12,986 nt of DNA from CAYUVV01 sp964461325 (lineage in GTDB: Bacteria > Patescibacteriota > Minisyncoccia > Phycocordibacterales > JACOZG01). Position 1 is the stretch's first letter. Every line of letters starts with the position of its first letter. The stretch covers positions 1 through 12,986 of the forward strand of contig CAYWTW010000020.1 of NCBI GenBank assembly GCA_964461325.1, in the 5' to 3' direction. The position numbers and the translations under genes are program-made. The notes under the pieces were generated by a model. It searched no databases and had not been told where the DNA came from. It worked only from the letters and a program-made list of their open reading frames with translations. This document shows, piece after piece, positions 5,087-12,253 of the stretch.

Positions 5087-5719
5087 TTGCTGTGGCGGGC
5101 GCCAGAAGAGACGCTCGAGGAAGTGGTTGCCGCGGCCGCTGGCGACCCAGCGGCCGTAACGTTGGCCGCGGCGGTAACATCGCGCCAGAAAGTTTTTATT
5201 CTCGAAAGTTCGGACGTTGCCGCTATAGATAGCGCCCAAGACTTGGGCCCCAAAATAGAGGAAGACACCGCGCAACCAGAATGGCGGGAAAGCGAAAAAT
5301 AGGATTCTCTGCGCCCAGGTCGGCGTGCCGCCGGAGACAAGAAAGAAGGTTTGGAGATGCCCGAGTTGGCCGGTTGGTTGGCCGAGGCGATTTTTGTGTT
5401 TTAGATCAAGGGCGATAAAACGAATTCGGTCGATAAAATTTTTTAAGTGCGCTGGGACGGAGAAGTTGTAGGTTGGCGTGGCGATGACGAGGCCGCGCGC
5501 TTGCTCGCGCAACTCGTCGGTGAGGTTTTTAAAATCAATTTCCTGCGGTCCAGGACCGGTACCGTTTTGAAAGTTGTAGCGCTCGATGAGCACGTCTTCG
5601 AGATAAATTTTTTTTACTTCCAGGCCGGGAACGCTCCGCGCGCCGGCGAGAAAGTGGTCGAGCATCGTATCCGAATTGCGGCCGCGAGAGGGCGAACAGG
5701 AGAGGGCGACGACGAGCAT
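5081..5719 (-). CDS. NAD(P)H-dependent FMN reductase / flavodoxin-like oxidoreductase
   Basis: A 212-residue cytoplasmic flavoprotein of the NADPH-dependent FMN reductase (flavodoxin-like) fold. The N-terminus VVALSCSPSRGRNSDTMLDHF (3-23) is the FMN phosphate-binding loop after strand 1. ATPTYNFSVPAHLKNFIDRI (80-99) is the family's second signature, binding the isoalloxazine and forming the dimer face. GGTPTW (130-135) follows strand 4. It would reduce a flavin or quinone-like acceptor with NAD(P)H; the true acceptor is unknown. The C-terminal ~45 residues are Arg- and aromatic-rich and longer than in minimal relatives. ATG 5719 is chosen because an extended -10 (TGC-TACAAT) ends 6 nt upstream; a longer in-frame reading to 5827 would run through that promoter and into ligA. 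It overlaps the stop of the peptidoglycan-binding gene and is divergent from ligA. Confidence 0.85.
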   Translation of the reverse strand: MLVVALSCSPSRGRNSDTMLDHFLAGARSVPGLEVKKIYLEDVLIERYNFQNGTGPGPQEIDFKNLTDELREQARGLVIATPTYNFSVPAHLKNFIDRIRFIALDLKHKNRLGQPTGQLGHLQTFFLVSGGTPTWAQRILFFAFPPFWLRGVFLYFGAQVLGAIYSGNVRTFENKNFLARCYRRGQRYGRWVASGRGNHFLERLFWRPPQQL

Positions 5720-5725
5720 TAGCTT

Positions 5726-5734
5726 ATTGTAGCA
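5726..5734 (-). promoter_or_regulatory. Extended -10 promoter of the flavin reductase gene (leaderless)
   Basis: On the minus strand TGC-TACAAT (5734-5726) ends 6 nt before ATG 5719. The opposing ligA promoter lies about 20 nt away in a 45-nt gap, so the two RNA polymerase sites must overlap and may compete. Confidence 0.65.
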
Positions 5735-5752
5735 CTCGGCCGCGACGCCGGG

Positions 5753-5758
5753 TAGAAT
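5753..5758 (+). promoter_or_regulatory. -10 box of ligA (leaderless)
   Basis: TAGAAT ends 6 nt before the ATG at 5765. GGAG (5761-5764) abuts the start codon, too close to act as a Shine-Dalgarno. A weak TTGTAG (5727-5732) upstream is poorly spaced at 20 nt. Confidence 0.5.
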
Positions 5759-5764
5759 GAGGAG

Positions 5765-7816
5765 ATGCTGAAACCTGAGCAAGAAATCAAGCGTTTGCGC
5801 GAGGAAATAAATTTCCACAACCGTCAATATTACGTGGAAGATCAGCCCGTTATCGCTGATGCCGAATACGACGAATTAATGCGCCGCTTGACGGCACTCG
5901 AGCGGGCGCACCCGGCGTTGGTTACGCCCGATAGTCCGACCCAACGGGTGGGCGCGGCGCCCCGCGCGGAGTTGGGAGTAGTGCGCCATCCGGCGCCCAT
6001 GCTCTCGCTCGAGACGATCCACCAAGAGGCAGAATTGGCCGATTTTGTTCGGCGGGTGGAGGATGGTCTGGGCGGCGAAACAACGGCGGGTTTCGTCGCT
6101 GAACCTAAGTATGACGGCTTGGCTGTCGAGCTCGTCTACGAGGCGGGGCGGCTCATGCTCGCCGCGACGCGAGGCGACGGCGAATTCGGCGAGGACGTTA
6201 CGGCGAATCTGCGGGCCGTTAAATCGGTGCCCCGTCGTTTGGTGGCTGACGCCGAACGGCCTTACCCCGAGCGCCTAGTCGCGCGGGGTGAGATTTATAT
6301 GCGGCTTGACGAGTTCCGCGCTCTTAATCGTCGCCAAATCGAGGCGGGCGAAGAACCGTTCGCCAATCCGCGCAATGCCGCCGCCGGCTCTCTCCGCCAA
6401 CTCGACCCGCGGGTAACGGCCGGCCGGCCGCTCCAGTTGTTCGTCTACGAAATGCTCGAGGCGCGGGCGAGCGGCTTCGCCCGCCACTCGGAGGTGCTTG
6501 CGGCTCTCAGTCGTTGGGGCTTGCCCGTCAATCATGAGCAGGCGCATCGCGCGGCGACGCTCGAAGCTTTGCTCCAGTATTATCGCGAGCTTGAGGGCCG
6601 CCGCGAGACTTTGGATTTTGAAATTGACGGTGTGGTGTTTAAGGTCGACGACTTGGCCGAGCAAGCTCGGTTGGGGACGCGGACGCGCAATCCGCGTTGG
6701 GCCGTCGCGCTCAAATTTAAGCCGCGGCAGGCGACGACCAAGTTGAAGGCGATCGAGGTCCAGGTTGGCCGGACTGGCAAGCTGACGCCGGTGGCGATTC
6801 TGGAGCCGGTGACCATTGGCGGCGTAACGGTGGAACGGGCTTCGCTTCACAACCAGAGTGAGATCGAGCGCAAAGATCTGCGGGCCGGCGACCTAGTTTT
6901 GGTGGAGCGGGCCGGCGACGTCATCCCGCAGATTGTTAAGCCGATATTGGAGGCGCGCCGCGGACGGCCGCGGCGCTTCCGGTTGCCGGCCGCTTGCCCG
7001 GTGTGCGGGACGGCGGTGCTCGTGAGCGCGGATAAAAAGCAAACCCTTTGCCCCAATATGACCTGCCGCGCTCAAGTGCTCGGGCGGTTGGAGCACTTTG
7101 TGTCGCGATTGGGTTTTGATATCGAAGGTTTGGCCGAAAAGCGTTTGCGGCAACTTTTCGCGGCGGGGCTGGTCGTTCGAGTTTCTGATTTGTTCCGTTT
7201 ACGGCGCGAGCACTTAGCCGGCTTAGAGGGTTTTGGCGAGAAGTCGGCCGATAATTTGATTAAGGAAATTGAGAATAGTAAAGGCCAAAATTTGGCGCGT
7301 TTTATCTACGGGTTGGGCATCCCGCAAGTCGGCGAGCATCTCGCGCGTTTGCTGGCCCGCCACTTCGCCACACTCGACGAGTTGCTGGCGGCCCAAGAGT
7401 CGGAACTGCTGGCCATCCACGAGGTTGGGCCGGAGTCGGCTCGCGCCATCGTTCACTTTTTCAGTCGGCCGGATAATCGCGAGGATATCGCTCGCTTGCG
7501 CGCGGCCGGTCTCCAATTGCCGAACCCGCTCTATCAATCGTCTGACACGGCTGGTCCGTTGGCCGGACGCAAGTTTGTTTTTACCGGCACCTTGGCGGGA
7601 TTCTCCCGAGAGGCGGCCAAGCACTTGGTCGAATCGGCGGGCGCGCGCGTGGCGGCTAGTGTTTCCCGCGAGACGGACTATCTGGTGGCTGGTAACGAGT
7701 CGGGTAGCAAACTCGCCGAGGCGGAACGCCTCGGCGTTAAGATTATTAATGAGACGGAGTTCGAACGTCTGCTGGCTGGACTATCGCCGCGGGGCGAAAA
7801 ACAGAGAGAACTCTAG
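5765..7816 (+). CDS. ligA: NAD-dependent DNA ligase LigA
   Basis: A full-length ligase of 683 residues, normal for LigA. It seals nicks in DNA using NAD during replication and repair, in the cytoplasm. The N-terminal Ia domain (1-65) carries the NAD-binding residues His18, Tyr22, Asp32, Tyr35 and Asp36. The adenylation domain follows, with the active-site KYDG (Lys115), TRGDGEFGEDVT (135-146), the GEIYM strand (175-179), NPRNAAAGSLRQLD (201-214), EIDGVVFKV (286-294) and ALKFKP (315-320). The OB fold follows, then a zinc finger (Cys411, Cys414, Cys429, Cys434), helix-hairpin-helix repeats (about 445-570) and a BRCT domain (about 596-672). No key residue is missing. ATG 5765 is the first start after the -10 box, 6 nt downstream. 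Its 3' end overlaps the opposing Gmad2 gene by 36 nt. Confidence 0.97.
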   Translation: MLKPEQEIKRLREEINFHNRQYYVEDQPVIADAEYDELMRRLTALERAHPALVTPDSPTQRVGAAPRAELGVVRHPAPMLSLETIHQEAELADFVRRVEDGLGGETTAGFVAEPKYDGLAVELVYEAGRLMLAATRGDGEFGEDVTANLRAVKSVPRRLVADAERPYPERLVARGEIYMRLDEFRALNRRQIEAGEEPFANPRNAAAGSLRQLDPRVTAGRPLQLFVYEMLEARASGFARHSEVLAALSRWGLPVNHEQAHRAATLEALLQYYRELEGRRETLDFEIDGVVFKVDDLAEQARLGTRTRNPRWAVALKFKPRQATTKLKAIEVQVGRTGKLTPVAILEPVTIGGVTVERASLHNQSEIERKDLRAGDLVLVERAGDVIPQIVKPILEARRGRPRRFRLPAACPVCGTAVLVSADKKQTLCPNMTCRAQVLGRLEHFVSRLGFDIEGLAEKRLRQLFAAGLVVRVSDLFRLRREHLAGLEGFGEKSADNLIKEIENSKGQNLARFIYGLGIPQVGEHLARLLARHFATLDELLAAQESELLAIHEVGPESARAIVHFFSRPDNREDIARLRAAGLQLPNPLYQSSDTAGPLAGRKFVFTGTLAGFSREAAKHLVESAGARVAASVSRETDYLVAGNESGSKLAEAERLGVKIINETEFERLLAGLSPRGEKQREL

Positions 7817-8224
7817 GGCGGCGTCGTGTTCGGGCAGATCGGAGGGATTAGATTTTTGCAAAATGAGCGCGCCGCGACGCATGAAATCTGGATTATCAGC
7901 CGCGTAAGGCGAGACGAACACAAGCTCGGCCCGGAAGGGGACGAAGTCGTTCGTCATCCAATCACCGCTGGCCTCGGCGTAGCCTTCGGCGATAATCAAG
8001 CCGTCCCAATTGACGAGCGAGACGGGAAAGGTGGCCTCGAAGAACCACGGGCCGCGGGCTTGGCCCGTGATGACGAGCGGGCTCTCGATAGTTGCGTCGA
8101 TGGTCGGCGCGTTGACTTCAATCAGGTCGTCAAGTTTCGCGATTTCTGGCCGATTGGCTAGGTAACACCAAGCGATTAATGCCAATCCCACTACGATCAT
8201 TACGCCGAGGCCAAGTTTTTTCAT
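7781..8224 (-). CDS. Membrane-anchored Gmad2-domain protein
   Basis: A 147-residue protein. Residues 4-22 are a hydrophobic N-terminal helix, either a signal peptide or an anchor. Cys20 follows LIAW, but Trp at the preceding position makes this a poor lipobox. The exposed part (36-145) fits the Gmad2 immunoglobulin-like domain, first described in spore-germination proteins: VNAPTIDATIESPLVITGQARGPW at the start, FFEATFPVSLVNWDG, then VPFRAELVF and the closing strand AALEFSLFF. Gmad2 domains are thought to mediate extracellular adhesion or protein contacts; there is no catalytic role. ATG 8224 follows an extended -10 box by 6 nt, and GGAGAG lies in that gap. Its last 12 codons lie antisense to the end of ligA. 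Confidence 0.8.
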   Translation of the reverse strand: MKKLGLGVMIVVGLALIAWCYLANRPEIAKLDDLIEVNAPTIDATIESPLVITGQARGPWFFEATFPVSLVNWDGLIIAEGYAEASGDWMTNDFVPFRAELVFVSPYAADNPDFMRRGALILQKSNPSDLPEHDAALEFSLFFAPRR

Positions 8225-8230
8225 CTCTCC

Positions 8231-8239
8231 ACTTTAGCA
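8231..8239 (-). promoter_or_regulatory. Extended -10 promoter of the Gmad2 gene (leaderless)
   Basis: On the minus strand TGC-TAAAGT (8239-8231) ends 6 nt before ATG 8224. The box itself matches four of six consensus bases, compensated by the TGC extension. Confidence 0.5.
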
Positions 8240-8343
8240 TAAACCCAGTCGTTGAGAGATAATTTGATACGCTATAAGCCGATAACGGGGGTTCGTTGTT
8301 GTTGGGGGTGGTGGATAAATTTCTGGTAAACATTTTTTGTTTC

Positions 8344-8352
8344 TGCTAATAT
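8344..8352 (+). promoter_or_regulatory. Extended -10 promoter of the zinc ribbon-PAS gene
   Basis: TGC followed by TAATAT (8347-8352). The expected start near 8359 gives a leader of about 40 nt, unlike the leaderless genes around it. The leader holds a tandem repeat (CGAAGCTC at 8361 and 8370) and a 14-nt palindrome just before the start codon. Confidence 0.45.
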
Positions 8353-8383
8353 CGGCATCACGAAGCTCTCGAAGCTCAAAGAT

Positions 8384-8397
8384 TCAAAAATTTTTGA
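8384..8397. promoter_or_regulatory. 14-nt palindrome abutting the PAS gene start
   Basis: TCAAAAATTTTTGA is a perfect inverted repeat at 8384-8397, ending one base before the GTG start codon at 8399. It could be an operator or a short hairpin that masks initiation. AT-rich palindromes of this size can also arise by chance. Confidence 0.35.
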
Positions 8398-8398
8398 T

Positions 8399-8968
8399 GT
8401 GACTTCGCCTATTCAGCCAAACGAGCCCGGCGAATTGCGGTGCCTCAAATGCGGCAAGCTTTTGGCCAAGAACGCTTTGGACGATGCCTCGCTTAAAATA
8501 AAGTGTTTACGTTGCGGCGAGTTTAATCCGATTTCGCGCGCCGCGGTTGAGCAGGTGATTATTACCGATGCTGATGGAGTCATTCTTTATGCCAATGATT
8601 TGGTCGAACGGGTGACGGGTTATCGTTTGGACGAAGTGCTAGGACGGCGGCCATCTCTGTGGGGTGGCCAAATGTCGCGCTTATTTTATCAAAAGATGTG
8701 GCGAACCATTAAAGATGGTGAAAAACCGCTTTTGGTTAAATTAAAAAATCGACGAAAGGACGGAACTTTCTACCAAGCCCTTCTCCACATCTCGCCAGTT
8801 TTCGGCACCGATAAGAAAATTAAGTTATTTGTGGGACTAGAGACAATTATCAAAACCAATCAAACAAAAGAAAATGAAAACCGCCCCCATTCCCCAGAAC
8901 GAACAAGACCGTCTGTGCGCCGTTCTCGGCTTAAAAATTCTCGACACGGCCACGGAAGAACGTTTTGA
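8399..8968 (+). CDS. Com-like zinc ribbon plus PAS domain sensor protein
   Basis: A 189-residue cytoplasmic protein. Residues 13-45 form a zinc ribbon with Cys15, Cys18, Cys36 and Cys39 (LRCLKCGKLLAK ... IKCLRCGEFNPI), resembling the phage Mu Com family. A PAS domain follows (about 50-155): VIITDADGVILYANDLVERVTGYRLDE is its first half, GRRPSLWGG the ligand-pocket helix, and KNRRKDGTFYQALLHISPV the C-terminal beta sheet. PAS domains sense ligands, redox or light; there is no kinase or other output domain. The final ~30 residues (from about 160) are basic, lack domain character and are read out of frame across the start of the GAF gene, so they may be a run-on. GTG 8399 is the only good start; an ATG two bases earlier stops at once. 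It overlaps the next gene by 95 nt. Confidence 0.75.
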   Translation: MTSPIQPNEPGELRCLKCGKLLAKNALDDASLKIKCLRCGEFNPISRAAVEQVIITDADGVILYANDLVERVTGYRLDEVLGRRPSLWGGQMSRLFYQKMWRTIKDGEKPLLVKLKNRRKDGTFYQALLHISPVFGTDKKIKLFVGLETIIKTNQTKENENRPHSPERTRPSVRRSRLKNSRHGHGRTF

Positions 8969-9371
8969 CCTCATTACCCGCGAAGCAACCAAACTTTTTG
9001 GCGTGCCTATCGCGACGATTACGATCGTGGACCGGGATCGCGAATGGTATAAATCGGTGGTTGGTTTGGAAAAGCGCCAAGGTCCCCGCGACATCTCTTT
9101 CTGCGGTCACGCTCTGCTCCAGGAAGACATTTTGATTATCGAGGACACGTTGGAAAACTCGGCTTTCAAAGACAATCCAATGGTCATTGGCGAACCGCGA
9201 ATTAGGTTCTACGCCGGCAAGTCGCTTTATGATTGGGAAAAGCATTTGCCGGTCGGCGTGTTTTGCATCAAAGATTATGCGCCGCGGCGTTTGAGCGACA
9301 AGGAGATAAATGATTTTTTGATTTTGGCCTCGCGGGCGGAAGAAGAGGTTAATCGACCGACGATTGAATAA
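8874..9371 (+). CDS. Single-domain GAF protein
   Basis: A 165-residue cytoplasmic protein made almost wholly of one GAF domain. It has the classic opening IPQNEQDRLCAVLGLKILDT (6-25), then FDLITREATKLFGVPIATITIVDRDREWYKS (31-61), SFCGHALL (75-82), the helix-strand NPMVIGEPRIRFYAGKSL (101-118) and GVFCIKDYAPRRLSDKEI (128-145). This GAF type usually sits at the N-terminus of histidine kinases or diguanylate cyclases; here no output domain follows, so it may bind a small molecule and act through partners. No Shine-Dalgarno or -10 precedes ATG 8874, which lies within the PAS gene in another frame. Translation probably depends on the PAS gene, or the two were once one protein now split by a frameshift. 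Confidence 0.8.
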   Translation: MKTAPIPQNEQDRLCAVLGLKILDTATEERFDLITREATKLFGVPIATITIVDRDREWYKSVVGLEKRQGPRDISFCGHALLQEDILIIEDTLENSAFKDNPMVIGEPRIRFYAGKSLYDWEKHLPVGVFCIKDYAPRRLSDKEINDFLILASRAEEEVNRPTIE

Positions 9372-9395
9372 GTAAAAGCCGGATTTGGTATTTTC

Positions 9396-9423
9396 TTGTC
9401 TTTTGGCCCAATTGAGCTAAAAT
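9396..9423 (+). promoter_or_regulatory. -35/-10 promoter of the adaptor-ABC operon
   Basis: TTGTCT (9396-9401), 16 nt, then TAAAAT (9418-9423). The expected start near 9430 gives a leader of about 12 nt. There is no Shine-Dalgarno before ATG 9443. An inverted repeat covers the -10 box. Confidence 0.45.
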
Positions 9424-9432
9424 AATAGCTCA
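9413..9432. promoter_or_regulatory. Inverted repeat over the operon -10 box (possible operator)
   Basis: TGAGCTA (9413-9419) and TAGCTCA (9426-9432) form a perfect 7-bp dyad around a 6-nt centre. It covers the -10 box and the expected start point, the usual place for a repressor site. An alternative is a weak terminator for the GAF gene, as a T-rich stretch follows on the plus strand. Confidence 0.4.
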
Positions 9433-9442
9433 TATTTAATTT

Positions 9443-10996
9443 ATGCTTAAGTCTATTAAGGGTTGGATTGGGCGGCGCGGATTGTTTATTTTATTGGTTT
9501 TGGCGGTTCTGTTTATCGGTTGGTGGTGGACGACCGGCGAGAACGGTCTGATCGACCACGTGGTGGTCGTGCAACGCGGCGAGCTGGTTCAGGACGTTTC
9601 CATCTCGGGCCGGGTCGTGCCGGCGGCGGAAGTCGATTTGGCGTTTAAAGAGAGCGGCCGGGTGGAAGCAGTTTTGGCGCGGGCGGGGCAGTCGGTTGGC
9701 GCCGGCCAAATTTTGATTAAACTTGAAGCTGACGATGAAACCCGGGCGGTAGAGGCCGCGCGGATTGCTCTGGCTAACGCCGAACTCGATCTCGAACGTC
9801 TGTTGAGCCCGATTGACCAACAGGTGGAAGAAGAAAAATTGGAGCAAGCCTATGAGGAGGGTCTGGCCGCCGCCGCGGCGATTTATGACGAGCTGTCCAC
9901 GACGATCGATGGGCTCGATGGCATTTTGTTTGAAGAAGATTTCAACACCGACGAAGACAATATCGAGTATTACGCCAAGGTGGTTGATTTATACAATCCT
10001 GATTTGGCCAATTTGCCCAAGCAAGTGACGGTGGCTTATCGCCAACTAAAAATTGACTATCTGTCGGCGTTTGAGGCCTATCGAATGGCCACGCGCGGGG
10101 GTTCGGCCGTCGTACGGGAACAGGCCATTTTCCTCACCGACGATCTGGCACGCGATGCTTTGAATATCATCAAATCTAGTCTGAATCTGGTGCAATTTTT
10201 CCGTGATCGGTCGCTGGCCGACGGTTGGGTGTCTTCCCGTTCCGATTTAGTTGACGGGCATCTTAGCGATTTATCCGCCCAGTTTAATAGTCTTAACGCC
10301 GATTGGCTCGACTTGACTGACGTGGTGAGCACGATCAAATCTCAACGGAGTGCCGTGACGGTGAGCGGTCTCGACACTCGAGCTCAAGAACTGGAGATCA
10401 GCCGCCAGCGGACCTTACTTGCCGACGCGGAGAAACGACTGGCGGAGATGACGTTACGGGCCGCGTTTGCCGGCACGATAACGAATGTGACGACGGAGGT
10501 GGGCGAGATCGTGTCTGTTAATGAGCCGGTGGTCTCGCTCATTTCGGCCGACAATTTGGAGATCGAGTCCTATGTGCCAGAGATCAACATTGCCACGCTC
10601 GAGCACGGTGATCTAGCGGCGGTAACCCTCGACGCTTATGGCGAAAACATTTTTTTCGACTCTCAAGTAATTGCGATCGACCCGGCGGAGACGATCCGCG
10701 ACGGTGTTTCGACTTATAAGATAACCCTGCGTTTCAACGAACGGGACGAACGGATCCGTCCGGGGATGACGGCTAACATTGTGGTGGCGACTGAACGCAA
10801 GTCCGATGTTTTGCTGGTGCCCGCCGGTGCTTTGGTCGAACGGGCGGGAGAAACACTGGTGCGGGTGACGAAAAACGGAGCGGTGGCGGAGCGAGTGGTC
10901 GAGACGGGGGCCACGTCTTCGTTTGGCGAAGTGGAAATCGTTTCCGGCCTAGAGGCGGGGGAGCAGATTCTTGTTCCCAACGGCACGAGTAATTAG
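9443..10996 (+). CDS. MacA/HlyD-like efflux adaptor protein
   Basis: A 517-residue extracytoplasmic adaptor. Basic residues (1-12) precede one membrane helix at about 13-30. The split biotinyl-lipoyl domain has its first half at about 52-98 (ISGRVVPAAEVDLAFKESG, then GQSVGAGQILIKLEADD) and its second at about 338-372 (AAFAGTITNVTTEVGEIVSVNEPVVSL). Between them lies an insert of about 240 residues, with helical ends and a long Asp/Glu-containing middle, larger than the simple hairpin of MacA. Beta-barrel (373-450) and membrane-proximal (451-517, LLVPAGALVERAGETLV ... GLEAGEQILVPNG) domains follow. It should link the permease to the exterior and help release substrate. The permease begins one base after its stop, so they are coupled. 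No outer membrane is expected in this group, so YknX of Bacillus may be the better analogue. Confidence 0.9.
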   Translation: MLKSIKGWIGRRGLFILLVLAVLFIGWWWTTGENGLIDHVVVVQRGELVQDVSISGRVVPAAEVDLAFKESGRVEAVLARAGQSVGAGQILIKLEADDETRAVEAARIALANAELDLERLLSPIDQQVEEEKLEQAYEEGLAAAAAIYDELSTTIDGLDGILFEEDFNTDEDNIEYYAKVVDLYNPDLANLPKQVTVAYRQLKIDYLSAFEAYRMATRGGSAVVREQAIFLTDDLARDALNIIKSSLNLVQFFRDRSLADGWVSSRSDLVDGHLSDLSAQFNSLNADWLDLTDVVSTIKSQRSAVTVSGLDTRAQELEISRQRTLLADAEKRLAEMTLRAAFAGTITNVTTEVGEIVSVNEPVVSLISADNLEIESYVPEINIATLEHGDLAAVTLDAYGENIFFDSQVIAIDPAETIRDGVSTYKITLRFNERDERIRPGMTANIVVATERKSDVLLVPAGALVERAGETLVRVTKNGAVAERVVETGATSSFGEVEIVSGLEAGEQILVPNGTSN

Positions 10997-10997
10997 C

Positions 10998-12251
10998 GTG
11001 TGGCGTGGGATTAATTGGCGGGTCGGTTCTTTTCTCGCTTGGCGGCAACTGCGGCGGGCGAGCTGGTGGACGACAGGGCTCATTATCTTCGTGATGACGC
11101 TCACCTTTCTCAACCTGGTGGTGGTATCGGGTATTTTAGTCGGTTTGATTCAGGGCGCGGAAGAGGCTGTTCGCGAGCAGTACACGAGCGACGTTATCGT
11201 CTCGACTCTGGATGAGAAAAATTATATCGAGAATAGCCAGAACTTGATTGCGTTAATCCGCGGTTTGCCCGCGGTGGCCAGTCTAACGGCTCGTTACCGC
11301 GAGGGGGCCGTTATTGAGGCCAATTACAAAACGCGACGCGAGAAAGATAAGCCGAATACCGCCGCCGCTCAAGTTATCGGGATTAATCCAATGGCCGAGC
11401 ATCAAGTTACCGGTCTGGCCGATTTTCTGGTCGAGGGCGAATATCTGGTCGCTGGTGATTACGATAAGGTGGTGATCGGGCATTATATGCTCAAGCAATA
11501 TCTGCCCATTGAGTCTCCCGGCCTCGCCACGCTCGAAGACGTGGGGGTGGGCACCAAAATCCGGCTGACGATCGGCGACGTCCGCCGCGAGGTGGAAGTT
11601 AAAGGGATCGTGAAAACCAAGGTAGACGAGATCAGCCGAAGCGTCTACATGGTTGACTCGCAATTCCGCAGTCTGATCGGTCGCAACGACGGCAATGTAG
11701 ATGAAATCGCCATCAAACTGATGCCGGCCGCCGATCCGTTGGCTGTCAAAGCGGCTTTGGTGGCGCGGGCGGTCGACCGTTATGCCAAAGTTCAAACTTA
11801 CGTCGACGCTCAGCCGAAATTTATTCAAGACATCAAAAAGACTTTCGCGATTTTGGGTAACGTCATCAGCTCGGTTGGTCTGGTCGTGGCCTCGATTACG
11901 ATTTTTATCGTTATTTTTATCAACGCGATCACGCGGCGCAAATTTATTGGTATTTTGAAGGGGATTGGTATTACGGCCGAGGCCATCGAATTGTCTTACA
12001 TTTTCCAATCTTTTTTCTATGCCGTTTTCGGTTCGCTCATTGGTTTGGCTCTGCTTTACTTGGTGCTGGTGCCGACCATCGACCGTCACCCCATTGATTT
12101 TCCTTTTAGTGACGGCATTTTGGTGGCGCCGTTCGAAGGAACGCTCTGGCGAGTGGGGTTGCTCGTCTTGGCGACGATCGTGGCCGGTTACGTGCCGGCG
12201 CGGATGATCGTGCGTAAAAACACGCTCGATTCGATTTTGGGCCGCAAATAA
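10998..12251 (+). CDS. MacB/FtsX-type ABC transporter permease
   Basis: A 417-residue inner-membrane permease with the four-helix FtsX/MacB layout. A first helix (about 24-54, TTGLIIFVMTLTFLNLVVV) is followed by a MacB periplasmic core domain (about 55-275), then three C-terminal helices: VISSVGLVVASITIFIVIF, FFYAVFGSLIGLALLYLVLV and VGLLVLATIVAGYVPARM. The typical ITRRKFIGILKGIGIT coupling loop after the second helix contacts the ATPase. Such permeases use ATP-driven mechanical motion rather than a membrane channel, exporting peptides, lipoproteins or drugs. GTG 10998 is chosen because it follows the adaptor stop by one base; the longer TTG 10971 reading overlaps the adaptor end. The ATPase starts 2 nt after this stop, giving the order adaptor-permease-ATPase. 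Confidence 0.9.
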   Translation: MWRGINWRVGSFLAWRQLRRASWWTTGLIIFVMTLTFLNLVVVSGILVGLIQGAEEAVREQYTSDVIVSTLDEKNYIENSQNLIALIRGLPAVASLTARYREGAVIEANYKTRREKDKPNTAAAQVIGINPMAEHQVTGLADFLVEGEYLVAGDYDKVVIGHYMLKQYLPIESPGLATLEDVGVGTKIRLTIGDVRREVEVKGIVKTKVDEISRSVYMVDSQFRSLIGRNDGNVDEIAIKLMPAADPLAVKAALVARAVDRYAKVQTYVDAQPKFIQDIKKTFAILGNVISSVGLVVASITIFIVIFINAITRRKFIGILKGIGITAEAIELSYIFQSFFYAVFGSLIGLALLYLVLVPTIDRHPIDFPFSDGILVAPFEGTLWRVGLLVLATIVAGYVPARMIVRKNTLDSILGRK

Positions 12252-12253
12252 AC

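Noticed and set aside
5447..5722. Plus-strand frames opposite the flavin reductase
   Set aside because: They are antisense shadows of a gene with clear FMN-binding motifs.
7269..7907. Long plus-strand frame in the end of ligA
   Set aside because: A second-frame shadow of GC-rich ligA codons; Arg/Ser-rich, with no domain character.
11283..12089. Long minus-strand frame of 268 codons inside the permease gene
   Set aside because: It is antisense to a well-supported permease and is low in hydrophobic cores, with Asp/Asn/Arg-rich composition typical of a shadow.
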